DNA of 64,000 nucleotides from Duganella rivi (GTDB taxonomy: Bacteria; Pseudomonadota; Gammaproteobacteria; Burkholderiales; Burkholderiaceae_D): contig NZ_WWCK01000003.1 of the NCBI RefSeq assembly GCF_009857435.1, forward strand, positions 248,001-312,000, given 5' to 3'. Position numbers and translations under genes: made by a program. Below the pieces are notes generated by a model. It did no database searches. It had not been told where the DNA came from and worked only from the letters and a program-made list of their open reading frames with translations. Below, piece by piece: positions 43,887-52,583 of the stretch; the stretch's first letter is position 1, and each line of letters begins with the position of its first letter.

Positions 43887-45272
43887 CTACTGCCAGTTCA
43901 GAAGGCAGGGAGGGATAAGTAGCAGCATCGCCAGGATGGCATAGGCGACTTGCAGGGGGATCATCCATTTTGCCCATGTCAGCCAAGGGATGCGGGCGAG
44001 GGCGAGGACGCCGACGGTGATGCCTGAGGTGGGGATCATCGGAGTCGTGAACTCGCCGAATTGGTAGGCCAGTACTGCCGTCTGCCGCGTCACGCCAACC
44101 AAGTCCGCCAGCGGCGCCATGATCGGCATGGTCAGCGCGGCTTGGCCGCTGCCGGAGTGGATGAAGAAGTTGATCACGCTCTGCATCACGAACATTTTCT
44201 GTGCGGCGAAGACGGGACTCGATGACGCCACCAGTGGCATAAGTGCGTGCAGCATGGTGTCGATGATGTGGGCGTCGCGCGCCAGCACCATGGCGGCGCG
44301 GGCAAGCGCGATGACCAGCGCGGTGCCGACCAGGTCGCGTGCGCCTTGGATGAAGGCGGCGACCAGCGTGTCGGAGTCCAGCCTCCCGGCGATGCCGACC
44401 ACGATGGCCATCGCCAGAAACAGCGCCGCAATTTCTTCGATAAACCAGCCGTAGTGCACCACGCCGACCACCATGGCAGCCAGCGTCGCGGCAAAAATCC
44501 ACAGCACCACGCGGTGCGTGCGCGTAAGCGCGGCGTGGTCGTCATTGGCCGGCGCGTTGCTGCGAATTTCCTGATCCAGCAGATATGTTGGACTGCTTTG
44601 CGGCGCTGCTTTCACGCGCGCCGCGTACCACATCAGGAAGGCGATGGTGATCGCCGTCGCCAGCGCCCACACCAGCAGCCGGTAGCCGATGCCCGAAAAC
44701 ACCGGGATGCCCGCAATCCCTTGCGCAATGCCGACGTTGAATGGATTCAGGAACGCCGCAGCAAAGCCGACCTGCGAGCCGACAAATGGAATCGCCACGC
44801 CGACTATCGAGTCATAACCCAAGGCCAGCGCCAGCGGCACGAACAGCAGCACGAACGGAATCGCTTCCTCATTCATGCCGAAGGTCGCACCGCCCAGCGA
44901 GAACATGGTGACGAACACCGGTATCAACGCCGCCCGTACCAACGGCGATTGCTTGTGTGCGCGGGCGATGCTGCGGATTAGTGCCTCAATCGCCTCAGTC
45001 TTTTGCAGCACTGCGAACGCACCGCCGACAATCAGCACAAAGCCGATGATCAGCGCCGCTTCGGTAAACCCCTTGATTGGCGCCATCAGTAACTGCACCG
45101 GCCCTTGCGGCGCGGCGGTCACGTATTGGAAGCTGGCTGGATCGACCAACTGCTTGCCGTTCACAGTGTGCGTTTCATAGCGGCCGCCCGGCACCAGCCA
45201 GGTAGCGGCGGCAATCAGCACTAGAATGGCGAATAGCAGCACAAAGGTGTGCGGAAGTTTAAATTTTTTCAT
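43887..45272 (-). CDS. YfcC-family transporter
   Basis: 461 residues, about 12 membrane segments. The opening KLPHTFVLLFAILVLIAAATWLVPGGRYE and the region FSLGGATFGMNEEAIPFVLLFVPLALALGYDSI are the YfcC/DcuC-like (arginine/ornithine-like or C4-dicarboxylate) signatures. YfcC-type carriers are annotated as basic amino acid or dipeptide-type exchangers, but few are tested. Its ATG lies 2 bp after the CphZ-like gene stop, so they are one operon. With a beta-Asp-Arg hydrolase beside it, import of beta-Asp-Arg or export/import of Arg or Asp is a good guess. Confidence 0.82.
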   Translation of the reverse strand: MKKFKLPHTFVLLFAILVLIAAATWLVPGGRYETHTVNGKQLVDPASFQYVTAAPQGPVQLLMAPIKGFTEAALIIGFVLIVGGAFAVLQKTEAIEALIRSIARAHKQSPLVRAALIPVFVTMFSLGGATFGMNEEAIPFVLLFVPLALALGYDSIVGVAIPFVGSQVGFAAAFLNPFNVGIAQGIAGIPVFSGIGYRLLVWALATAITIAFLMWYAARVKAAPQSSPTYLLDQEIRSNAPANDDHAALTRTHRVVLWIFAATLAAMVVGVVHYGWFIEEIAALFLAMAIVVGIAGRLDSDTLVAAFIQGARDLVGTALVIALARAAMVLARDAHIIDTMLHALMPLVASSSPVFAAQKMFVMQSVINFFIHSGSGQAALTMPIMAPLADLVGVTRQTAVLAYQFGEFTTPMIPTSGITVGVLALARIPWLTWAKWMIPLQVAYAILAMLLLIPPCLLNWQ

Positions 45273-45274
45273 GA

Positions 45275-46399
45275 TCAGAGGCTCAGGAGTTTGCCTTCGC
45301 GGAAGGCGTTACGGCCGGCGACTTTGCCGATATTCATGCCGCGCAGGACGTGGCGATATGCGCTGCGGGCGAAGAACACGCCCGCCACACTGGTACGCAC
45401 ATGGGTGGTTTGGCCGCTGACAGGATCGATTAAATCTGCAATCACGGAGCCGGCTTCCACGCGGTCGCCCAGCTCTTTGCGGTACAGGAGCACGCCGGCC
45501 TGTGGTGCGAGTAGCGGCTGCACGGCTTCCAGGTCGGTGGCCGCGCACAGCGGCGATGGAAGCGGATTTTCATCGTTGGCCTCAAGTTCCAGCATGCGGT
45601 TCAAGGCAAGGTAGCGCAGGATGGCTTCCGCATCGCGCTCGGCCAGTCGTTCGCTGACGTCACGTTCGCCGCGCAGTTCAATGGTGGCGGCCACGCAGGC
45701 GACTGGGATGGGATGGCGCTCGCCGAAATGCTGGGCTAATTCCCACCACACGCGGCTGCAAGCTTCGTCGAACGGCTCACCGCCCGACTCAGTGGTCAGC
45801 AGCGTGGCGTGCGATTCCATCAGCGCCGACAATGGGGCAATTGCGGCAGCCAGCGGCGTGCCGCTGTAGATGTGCAGCACGGCCTCGTTGTCGCAGTGCA
45901 GATCCAGCACGATGTCCGAGCCGATCGCCAGTTCCAGCAGGGTTTTCTTCAGCGTTTCAGCGTCATCGGCCGGGCGCCATGCGGCCAGCGCGGCGCGCGC
46001 GTGACGGCGGATGGTGCGGACATTGGCTGTTGCGTCGTCGCCTAGTTCACCTTCCAGGGTTTGCTTCAATTCAGCGGCAACGTGCCGGTAAGCGCGGTTG
46101 AAATTGACGCCGGTGCGCAGGTCGAAGCGGCCGAACGGTGCGCCGTGCACCGCTTGCGCCAGACCGATCGGATTAGCTGCTGGCACCAGCACAATCTCGG
46201 CGCGCAGCCTGCCCTCGTTCTCCAATTCCGTCAGACGGCGGCGCAGAAACTGCGCCACCAGCATGCCCGGTACTTCGTCTGCATGCAGAGAGGCCTGTAT
46301 GTAGACCCGCTTCTCGGCGGCGGGGCCGAAATGAAAACTGCTTAGTTCATACGCGGCACTGCTGTGCGGCGCCGAGATCGGATGTTTTTGCACTCTCAT
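45275..46399 (-). CDS. cphZ: Cyanophycin dipeptide (beta-Asp-Arg) hydrolase, CphZ/AotO-like
   Basis: 374 residues of the succinylglutamate desuccinylase/aspartoacylase (M14-like) family. Zinc ligands are visible: SLHADEVPG with His39 and Glu42, and DLHCDNEAV with the third His near 172; TIELRGE near 228-234 carries a candidate catalytic Glu. It has no signal peptide, so acts in the cytoplasm. The family was shown in 2023-24 work on CphZ and P. aeruginosa AotO to hydrolyse beta-Asp-Arg released from cyanophycin. The presence of a cyanophycinase 4 kb away supports this over AstE or Aspa. It is divergent from the RpiR regulator across 204 bp and leads the operon with YfcC. Confidence 0.75.
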   Translation of the reverse strand: MRVQKHPISAPHSSAAYELSSFHFGPAAEKRVYIQASLHADEVPGMLVAQFLRRRLTELENEGRLRAEIVLVPAANPIGLAQAVHGAPFGRFDLRTGVNFNRAYRHVAAELKQTLEGELGDDATANVRTIRRHARAALAAWRPADDAETLKKTLLELAIGSDIVLDLHCDNEAVLHIYSGTPLAAAIAPLSALMESHATLLTTESGGEPFDEACSRVWWELAQHFGERHPIPVACVAATIELRGERDVSERLAERDAEAILRYLALNRMLELEANDENPLPSPLCAATDLEAVQPLLAPQAGVLLYRKELGDRVEAGSVIADLIDPVSGQTTHVRTSVAGVFFARSAYRHVLRGMNIGKVAGRNAFREGKLLSL

Positions 46400-46459
46400 G
46401 GTGATGGGCTGCCCTGCTTTGGGGCGCGTTGGTTGGAATGCAGTCGATTATGTATCGCA

Positions 46460-46495
46460 ATTTACACAAAGTAAATCGATGTAAGCAAATTTACA
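46460..46495. promoter_or_regulatory. Two dyads in cphZ-rpiR intergenic region
   Basis: ATTTAC-N5-GTAAAT (46460-46476) is a perfect 6-bp dyad. TGTAA-N6-TTACA (46480-46495) follows 3 bases later and matches the general TGTAA/TTACA form of RpiR-family (HexR-type) operators. Both sit in the 204 bp between divergent genes, so they could control both. Confidence 0.5.
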
Positions 46496-46554
46496 GAAAG
46501 TTGTTGAGTTTTGTTTTTGGCGTTGCTAAAGTTGCCTGCAAATCGAATTCCAAA

Positions 46555-46593
46555 TTTTCCGAAAATGAAAGTATGCTTACACCTTTCGGAAAA
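46555..46593 (+). promoter_or_regulatory. Stem over ribosome site plus conserved 24-bp element, rpiR-1
   Basis: A perfect 10-bp inverted repeat TTTTCCGAAA / TTTCGGAAAA spans 46555-46564 and 46584-46593 with a 19-base loop. Its 3' arm overlaps the AAAGGAG ribosome site. Within the loop, 46563-46586 matches the element before the second rpiR gene at 20 of 24 positions, including GTATGCTTAC. That element ends 17 bases before the ATG. Confidence 0.55.
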
Positions 46594-46603
46594 GGAGAGC
46601 TGC

Positions 46604-47545
46604 ATGAAATCAGTGAATACGGCGGAAGTGGCGTTTGCGCATTCGGAACTGGGCCAGCGGTTATCTGGCGTGCTGGCCGAAGGCTCGGCGTCGAACCGCA
46701 GCATCGCGGAATACCTGCTGCGCAATCCGCTGCGAGTGGCGGCGCTGAAGATCGACGAGATGGCGGAAGTGTGCCAGGTGTCCAACGCTACCATCAGCCG
46801 CTTTGCGCGCGACATCGGCTTCAGTAACTACGCCGCCATGCGCAGCGCAGTGGCTGAAACGCTGCACACGGAAATGCAGCCGGTGGACAAGCTGCGGCAT
46901 TCGATTGAGAACCGCAAGGGCGCCGTGTGGCCCGGCGATGAAAGCATGGAATACGCGCTGGCGAATATCAGCAATACGCGCAATAACCAGTCGCAGCAAG
47001 AGATGAAGCAGGTGGTGCAAAAGCTGAGCAAGGCGCGCACCGTGTATGTGCTGGGCTTTGGCCTGTCGTCGCATTTGGCCGGTTTGCTGACGCTGCACTT
47101 GCAGCCGTTCTGCCATCACGTGGTGGAGGCGGCAGCGGCGGGCGGCACCGAGGTGGCGGCGGGTCACTTGGCCAACATCGGATCGGGCGATGTGCTGGTG
47201 GTGATCTCGTTCCCGCGCTATGCGCTGGACGTGATTCGCCTGGCCCAGTATGCGCGCGACCGCAAGGCCACCGTGATTTCGATTACCGATGCGCCAGCGT
47301 CGCCGCTGGTGGAAGTGTCTGAGCATGTGCTGTACGCGACCAGCAGCCATGCGGTGCTGCCGAGCAGCGCAACGGCGGCAGTAGCAGTAATCGAGGCCTT
47401 GGCGGTGTCGCTGATGGTCTCGAACCAGGACAACGTAGAAAAAGCTGCGCGCTTGACGGAGGCGATTGCCGCCTACCTGTACGGCGCAGCAGGAACCAAC
47501 ACCAAGAAGGTGAAGAAGCGCACCGCGAAAAGCGGCGCGTCATAA
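46604..47545 (+). CDS. RpiR-family regulator 1 (HTH-SIS)
   Basis: 313 residues from the ATG at 46604, with AAGGAGAG 5-12 bases before it; longer in-frame starts would read through the regulatory stem. The N-terminal HTH_6 domain (SNRSIAEYLLRNPLRVAALKIDEMAEVCQVSNATISRFARDIGF) and the C-terminal SIS domain (VYVLGFGLSSHLAGLLTLHL, VISFPRY, VISITDAPASPLV) are clear. SIS domains bind phosphosugars in most RpiR proteins, but here the surroundings point to amino acid or dipeptide derivatives. The 25 bp gap to the TonB receptor implies one transcript. A paralogue (51675) with the same upstream element ends the locus. Confidence 0.87.
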   Translation: MKSVNTAEVAFAHSELGQRLSGVLAEGSASNRSIAEYLLRNPLRVAALKIDEMAEVCQVSNATISRFARDIGFSNYAAMRSAVAETLHTEMQPVDKLRHSIENRKGAVWPGDESMEYALANISNTRNNQSQQEMKQVVQKLSKARTVYVLGFGLSSHLAGLLTLHLQPFCHHVVEAAAAGGTEVAAGHLANIGSGDVLVVISFPRYALDVIRLAQYARDRKATVISITDAPASPLVEVSEHVLYATSSHAVLPSSATAAVAVIEALAVSLMVSNQDNVEKAARLTEAIAAYLYGAAGTNTKKVKKRTAKSGAS

Positions 47546-47570
47546 CCGCAATTTCAACAGGGAGTGGGGA

Positions 47571-50306
47571 ATGAGTCTGCATCATAAGAAGAAATTGGCA
47601 CTGAAGCTCGCAGTGGGCGTGACGGCGGCGGTAGCGCTGCCGGTTCAAGCACAAGACGAGCCGCAAAAGATTCAGCGCGTGGAGATTACCGGATCGTCGA
47701 TCAAGCGTATCGACGCCGAGACCGCGCTGCCGGTGCAGATCATTGGCCGTGACGACATTGATAAGAGCGGCGTGACCACCGCCGCAGAACTGCTGAAGAA
47801 TATCAGCGCGAATACCGCGCCGCTGTCGGACGGCGCCAGCATCACCGACGGCACCTCGGGCCAGCGCGGTTTCAACGGCGCGAACTTGCGCGGTATCGGC
47901 GTCTCGTCCACGCTGGTGCTGCTGAACGGCCGCCGCCTCGCCAACTTTGCGTCGCCTGGCGATAACGCCGGCGTCGATTTGAATAACATCCCGGCCGGTG
48001 CGATCCAGCGCGTGGAAGTGCTGAAAGACGGCGCGTCCGCGATCTACGGCACCGATGCGATTGGCGGCGTGATTAACTTCATCACCCGCAAAGACTATAC
48101 CGGCGTGGAGATGAATGCTTCCGTGGCGGGCACGCAGGAAGGCGGCGCGGGCAAGCGCACCGCCAGTATCAGTGCCGGCCATGGCAATCTGCAGAACGAC
48201 CGCTTCAACCTGTTCGGCGTGCTCGATGTGCAGAAGCTCGATTCGCTGCGCTCCAGCCAGCGCGACTTCATTCAAGAGCGTCCGCTGGCGGCCAATCTGC
48301 CGGCGCTCATGTCCAGTAATACCTATCCGGCCAATATCGATATCTCCAGCGCCCAGCGCGCAGCCCTGATTGCAGCCGGCGTGCTGCCGGCCGGTTCGAC
48401 CGCCAACCGCATCAACCCAAGCGCGCCCGATTGCGCGCCGCCGGCCACGGTGTATGCGCCGAAAGGCCCGGGCGGCAAACTCGGTTGCAGCTATGACTAC
48501 ATGGAAGATACCGAGATTTATCCGAAGGCCAGCAAGATCGGCTTTATCGGCCGCGCCACGTTCCAGGCCAGCGCCGATCACCAGGTCTTCCTTGAACTGG
48601 TGCAGTCGCAGGCCAAGAGCGATTATGTGTTGAGCCCCAATCCACAGCGCATCCGCAACCTGCCGGTTAGCCTGCTGCCGGAGAAGTTCCGCGCGCCGCT
48701 GAGCGCTGCCGGCCTGCCGACGACTTTCAGCGGCATCCGCTACCGCATGATGGAGGCGGGCAACCGCACCAACCAGGTGACCAGCGATGCGCAACGCCTG
48801 GTGCTTGGTGCTACCGGCACCGTTGGTGGCTGGGACTACGATCTGGGCCTGTCGCGTGCCGAGAACAAGGCGGTCGATAAGTACGTCAACGGCTATGTGC
48901 TGTTTGATAAATTCGACGCGGGCGTACGCTCGGGCATCATCAATCCGTTCGGCCCATCGTCCAAGGCGGGGCAGGATCTGATTAACAGCATCAAGGTCAA
49001 TGACGAAGCCCGCAAATCGAAAGGTACATCGACCGCGATTGACGGCAAGCTCTCGACCACCCTGGCTACGCTGGAAGGCGGCGACCTTGGTCTGGCTATC
49101 GGCGCAGAAGCACGCCGCGAGCGCAGCACCTTCACCCCATCGGCGCTGCTGCTGTCGAATAATATCGCTGGCGACCGCGATACCGGCCTGGCTGCCGGTT
49201 CCACCACCGACCTGGTGGCGACGGACGACGGCCGCACCGTCGCCTCGGTCTACGGCGAGATCAACGCGCCAATCAGCAAACAGCTGGAATTGCAAGGCGC
49301 GCTGCGATACGACCATTACACCGAAGTCGGTTCGACCGTGAATCCCAAGCTGGGCGTGCGCTGGCAGCCTGCCAAGCAACTGGTGCTGCGCGGTTCGGCC
49401 GGCACCGGTTTCCGTGCACCGTCGCTGTCGGACTTGAAGCGTCCAACCACCTATGGCAGCGCATCGAGCTTCCTGACCGACCCGGTTTGCGTGAAGACCG
49501 GCCTCGATAGCATCGACGGCTGTACCGATCAATACCCGGTGGAGCGCCGCTCCAATCCGAACCTGAAGCCTGAGAAGTCGCGCCAGTTCTCGCTGGGTGT
49601 TGCGCTGGAAGCCGCGCCAGGCCTGAACCTGACCGTGGACTACTGGGACATTCGCAAGAAGGACGTCATCAGCACGCTGGGTGAGCAGATCATCGTCGAC
49701 AACGCCGCCAAATATGAAGGCAAGTACATCGAGCGCGATGGCGACGGCTACATCACCAACATCATTCTGCAAAAAGAAAACCAAGGCAAGCTGAATACCT
49801 CGGGCGTCGATCTGGGCGTGGACTACAAGACCGCCAACAGCGCTGCCGGCCGTTTCTCGGTCAATGCCACCGGCACGCTGGTGCTCAAGTATGACCGCCA
49901 GTTCGGCCCACTGGAAGCGGAGCGCAGCAACCTTGGCCTGTTCTTGAACGACCAGGTGATTCAGAAATGGCGCCATCGCATCAGCTTTGGCTGGGATCGC
50001 GGCCCGTTCAACGCCACGCTGTCCAACCAGTTCTCGTCCGGGTACACCGACCAGAATACGACTTACGATCCAGTCGCCGATTCGCTGCTGCCGTCGCGCC
50101 GCGTCAAGCCTTACTCGCTGTGGGACTTGACCGGCAGCTGGGCGGTTAGCAAGCAGCTGAAGGTGCGCGCCGGCGTGCTGAATCTGGGCGACACCGCGCC
50201 GCCGTACTCGAATCAGGCTTATTATTTCCTGGCAGGGTATGATCCTACCTATACCGATCCGCGTGGACGCAGCGCCTTCATCAGCGTAAGCTACGCATAC
50301 AAGTAA
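47571..50306 (+). CDS. TonB-dependent receptor of the cyanophycin locus
   Basis: 911 residues with a signal peptide ending LPVQAQ. TonB box/plug start is KIQRVEITGSSIKRIDAETALPVQII; plug motifs GFNGANLRGIGVSSTLVLLNGRRLANF and IQRVEVLKDGASAIYGTDAIGGVINFITRK follow. The long barrel ends SAFISVSYAYK. The ITGSSIKR-RRLA type belongs to the large receptors for polymers, peptides and oligosaccharides (OMR type) rather than siderophore receptors. It is downstream of rpiR-1 and upstream of the cyanophycinase, so it probably imports cyanophycin fragments or beta-Asp-Arg dipeptides. Direct ligand proof is absent. Confidence 0.9.
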   Translation: MSLHHKKKLALKLAVGVTAAVALPVQAQDEPQKIQRVEITGSSIKRIDAETALPVQIIGRDDIDKSGVTTAAELLKNISANTAPLSDGASITDGTSGQRGFNGANLRGIGVSSTLVLLNGRRLANFASPGDNAGVDLNNIPAGAIQRVEVLKDGASAIYGTDAIGGVINFITRKDYTGVEMNASVAGTQEGGAGKRTASISAGHGNLQNDRFNLFGVLDVQKLDSLRSSQRDFIQERPLAANLPALMSSNTYPANIDISSAQRAALIAAGVLPAGSTANRINPSAPDCAPPATVYAPKGPGGKLGCSYDYMEDTEIYPKASKIGFIGRATFQASADHQVFLELVQSQAKSDYVLSPNPQRIRNLPVSLLPEKFRAPLSAAGLPTTFSGIRYRMMEAGNRTNQVTSDAQRLVLGATGTVGGWDYDLGLSRAENKAVDKYVNGYVLFDKFDAGVRSGIINPFGPSSKAGQDLINSIKVNDEARKSKGTSTAIDGKLSTTLATLEGGDLGLAIGAEARRERSTFTPSALLLSNNIAGDRDTGLAAGSTTDLVATDDGRTVASVYGEINAPISKQLELQGALRYDHYTEVGSTVNPKLGVRWQPAKQLVLRGSAGTGFRAPSLSDLKRPTTYGSASSFLTDPVCVKTGLDSIDGCTDQYPVERRSNPNLKPEKSRQFSLGVALEAAPGLNLTVDYWDIRKKDVISTLGEQIIVDNAAKYEGKYIERDGDGYITNIILQKENQGKLNTSGVDLGVDYKTANSAAGRFSVNATGTLVLKYDRQFGPLEAERSNLGLFLNDQVIQKWRHRISFGWDRGPFNATLSNQFSSGYTDQNTTYDPVADSLLPSRRVKPYSLWDLTGSWAVSKQLKVRAGVLNLGDTAPPYSNQAYYFLAGYDPTYTDPRGRSAFISVSYAYK

Positions 50307-50315
50307 GGCAGGGCC

Positions 50316-50350
50316 GGGGAGCGGGGCGCAAGCGCCGTTCCCCTTTCTTT
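50316..50350 (+). terminator. Hairpin between TonB receptor and cyanophycinase
   Basis: A stem GGGGAGCGG / CCGTTCCCC (50316-50324 and 50335-50343, one G-U pair) is followed by the T-rich tail TTTCTTT (50344-50350). It can act as a partial terminator or attenuator that lowers cyanophycinase expression relative to the receptor. The inner GGCGC/GCGCC can pair as an alternative. Confidence 0.55.
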
Positions 50351-50366
50351 AGACAGGGAAGAACGT

Positions 50367-51587
50367 ATGACGATTTTGGTAAAAGCGCTGCGCATACTGG
50401 GCGTGTCGCTGGCAGCACTGTGCATGCAGGTTTCTATCGCGGCCGAAGCGCCGCCGCAGGGCAACCTGCTGATCGCCGGCGGCGCTATCCGCGCCGACAA
50501 CACCATCGTCTGGGAACGGCTGGTCCAGCTGGCAGGCGGCAAGGGTGCGCGCATCGCGGTGATGCCCAGCGCCGCCGGAAACCCGGAGCGTTCCGGCGCC
50601 AATCTCGCAGCCACGCTGACCAAGTACGGCGCGTCGGCCTTCGTGGTACCGGTGGCCGTGCGCCTCAAGAATTCCGATTACAAGGTAGCTGCCGAGGATG
50701 AGGCATTGGCGCGTTCGATCCGCGAAGCTGGCGGCGTCTACTTCGCCGGCGGCGATCAAGGCTACATCACCAAGGCGCTGGTGCGGCCGGACGGCTCACG
50801 CACCAAGGTGCTGCAAGCGATCTGGGACGTCTACAACAAGGGCGGCGTGATCGGCGGCAGCAGCGCCGGCGCGGCCATCATGAGCAGCACCATGTACTAC
50901 GAGGCCAAGACGGTGCTCGGCACCTTGGCCGCAGGCGTCAACGACGGCCGCGAACTGGCGCCGGGACTGGGTTTCGTCGGCACCGACCTGTTTGTCGATC
51001 AGCACCTGCTGGCGCGCGGCCGCTTTGCGCGCATGCTGCCAGCCATGCTGAAGAAGAATTACAAGCTGGGATTGGGCATCGATGAAAACACGGCGATGAT
51101 CATCAATCAAAAGCGCGAGGTGGAGATCATCGGCTACCAGGGTGCGCTGCTGCTGGATCTCACGCACGCCAAGACCAATGGCGATGTCAAGGAATTCAAT
51201 CTGTCCAACGCCCGCATCAGCTACCTGGATCGCGGCGACCGTTACAACCTCCAAACTGGCCAGTATATTCCCTCTGCCGATAAGGTAGAAGGCAAGCTCG
51301 ATCCCTCCAAGCCCTACCTGAATGAGCAGGTGTACACGGCTGACGTCCTCGCGCACAATATGGTCTTGGTGATGATGGAGAAGCTAATTAACAATGCCCG
51401 CAACGAGGCAATCGGCATCGCCGTCGCGCCACCGGGCGAGGCGCTGGATAACCTGGGATTCGAGTTTAAGCTGACGCGCGACGCTGAAAGCAGCGGCTAC
51501 GAGTCGGCGACATCGGACGCTTACACTATCCTGAACTTGCGGCTGGACGTACGTCCGTTGCAGATCACGCGCCCTTGGTATCGTTGA
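50367..51587 (+). CDS. cphE: Exported cyanophycinase (peptidase S51)
   Basis: 406 residues with a signal peptide (residues 1-26, SLAALCMQVSIAAEA). The S51 core is intact: LLIAGGA at 34-40, catalytic Ser166 in GGSSAGAAIM, GGDQ at 128-131, and FVDQHLLARGRFARM with His213. Cyanophycinase cuts cyanophycin (poly-Asp with Arg on the side chains) to beta-Asp-Arg dipeptides. The signal peptide marks it as the extracytoplasmic CphE type, close in size to the 418-residue CphE of Pseudomonas anguilliseptica. It follows a TonB receptor and precedes a second RpiR gene. A CphZ-like enzyme 4 kb away would finish the pathway. No cyanophycin synthetase is seen. Confidence 0.87.
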   Translation: MTILVKALRILGVSLAALCMQVSIAAEAPPQGNLLIAGGAIRADNTIVWERLVQLAGGKGARIAVMPSAAGNPERSGANLAATLTKYGASAFVVPVAVRLKNSDYKVAAEDEALARSIREAGGVYFAGGDQGYITKALVRPDGSRTKVLQAIWDVYNKGGVIGGSSAGAAIMSSTMYYEAKTVLGTLAAGVNDGRELAPGLGFVGTDLFVDQHLLARGRFARMLPAMLKKNYKLGLGIDENTAMIINQKREVEIIGYQGALLLDLTHAKTNGDVKEFNLSNARISYLDRGDRYNLQTGQYIPSADKVEGKLDPSKPYLNEQVYTADVLAHNMVLVMMEKLINNARNEAIGIAVAPPGEALDNLGFEFKLTRDAESSGYESATSDAYTILNLRLDVRPLQITRPWYR

Positions 51588-51631
51588 TAGGGCGTGCACT
51601 TACGGGTAAATACGAGGTTCCCAGTTGCCTG

Positions 51632-51655
51632 AAATGTACGTATGCTTACGCTTTT
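51632..51655 (+). promoter_or_regulatory. Conserved 24-bp element before rpiR-2
   Basis: AAATG-TAC-GTATGCTTAC-GCTTTT (51632-51655) matches the element before rpiR-1 at 20 of 24 positions and ends 19 bases before its ATG (17 at rpiR-1). The core GTA-TGCT-TAC is a dyad. It is probably a shared operator or promoter. Confidence 0.55.
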
Positions 51656-51674
51656 TTAAGAATTAGAGAGCAGC

Positions 51675-52583
51675 ATGACAGCAGGTAAAGCGGTTTCGGC
51701 GGACGTCGCATTCGTACAATCGGCGTTGGGTAAGGTGCTGGCCGGGGTGCGGGCCGAGGGCTCCGCCTCCCACCGCAGCATCGCCGATTACCTGATGCGC
51801 AACCCGATGCGCGGCACCGCGCTCAAGATCGAAGAGATGGCCGAAGGCTGCCAGGTCTCCACCGCCACCATCAGCCGCTTCGCGCGCGACATCGGCTTTA
51901 ACAGCTATGGCGCGATGCGCAGCGCTTTGGCCGAGACCCTGCACACGGCCATGCAGCCGGTAGAAAAACTGCGCAGCTCCATCGCCCGCCGCAAGGCCTC
52001 GCTGTCGCCGGGGGAGGCAAGCATGGAGTACGCGCGCACCAATGTCTCGGCCTCGCACGACGCCCAATCGCAGCAGGCGCTGGATGCGGTGGCGACTAAA
52101 ATCAGCCGCGCACGCACCGTCTACGTGCTGGGACTGGGCATGTCGTCCAGCCTTGCCGCCATGTTGACGCTGCACTTGCAGCCGTTCTGCCAGCACGTGG
52201 TGGAGATGGCGGCGGCAGGCGGCACGGAGGTCGCGGCCGGCCAACTAGTGCACATTGGTCGCGGCGACGTCCTGGTGGTGATGTCCTTCCCGCGCTATTC
52301 CTGCGATGCCATGCGTCTGGCGCAGTTCGCGCGCAGCCAGCGCGCTACCGTGGTGACGATTACCGACAGCCCATCGGCGCCGATGGTGCCGCTGGCTGAT
52401 CACGCGCTGTACGCCAGCAGCGCTCACGGCGTGCTGCCTAGCAGCGCGGTGGCGGCGGTGGCAGTGATCGAGTCGCTGGTGGTGTCGCTGATGGTGTCCA
52501 ATAAAATCAACGTCAAAAAAGCGGCGCGCCTGACCGAGGTAATGGCCGATTACATGGTCGGCGGCAGGTCGGCCAGTTTGTAA
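51675..52583 (+). CDS. RpiR-family regulator 2 (HTH-SIS)
   Basis: 302 residues, closely similar to the protein at 46604 along its whole length: SHRSIADYLMRNPMRGTALKIEEMAEGCQVSTATISRFARDIGF, then SIS motifs VYVLGLGMSSSLAAMLTLHL, VVMSFPRY and TITDSPSAP. The spacing GTEVAAGxLxxIGxGDVLVV is shared too. The two paralogues frame the receptor and cyanophycinase. They may form heterodimers or respond to different ligands such as Asp-Arg and free Arg. GAGAGCAGC lies before the ATG. The 3' end overlaps the frameshifted tail read on the opposite strand at 52550-52744. Confidence 0.87.
   Translation: MTAGKAVSADVAFVQSALGKVLAGVRAEGSASHRSIADYLMRNPMRGTALKIEEMAEGCQVSTATISRFARDIGFNSYGAMRSALAETLHTAMQPVEKLRSSIARRKASLSPGEASMEYARTNVSASHDAQSQQALDAVATKISRARTVYVLGLGMSSSLAAMLTLHLQPFCQHVVEMAAAGGTEVAAGQLVHIGRGDVLVVMSFPRYSCDAMRLAQFARSQRATVVTITDSPSAPMVPLADHALYASSAHGVLPSSAVAAVAVIESLVVSLMVSNKINVKKAARLTEVMADYMVGGRSASL

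Noticed and set aside
47283-49976. 897-codon open frame on the minus strand
   Set aside because: Antisense to the TonB receptor of the cyanophycin locus, with low-complexity composition and no recognisable domain.
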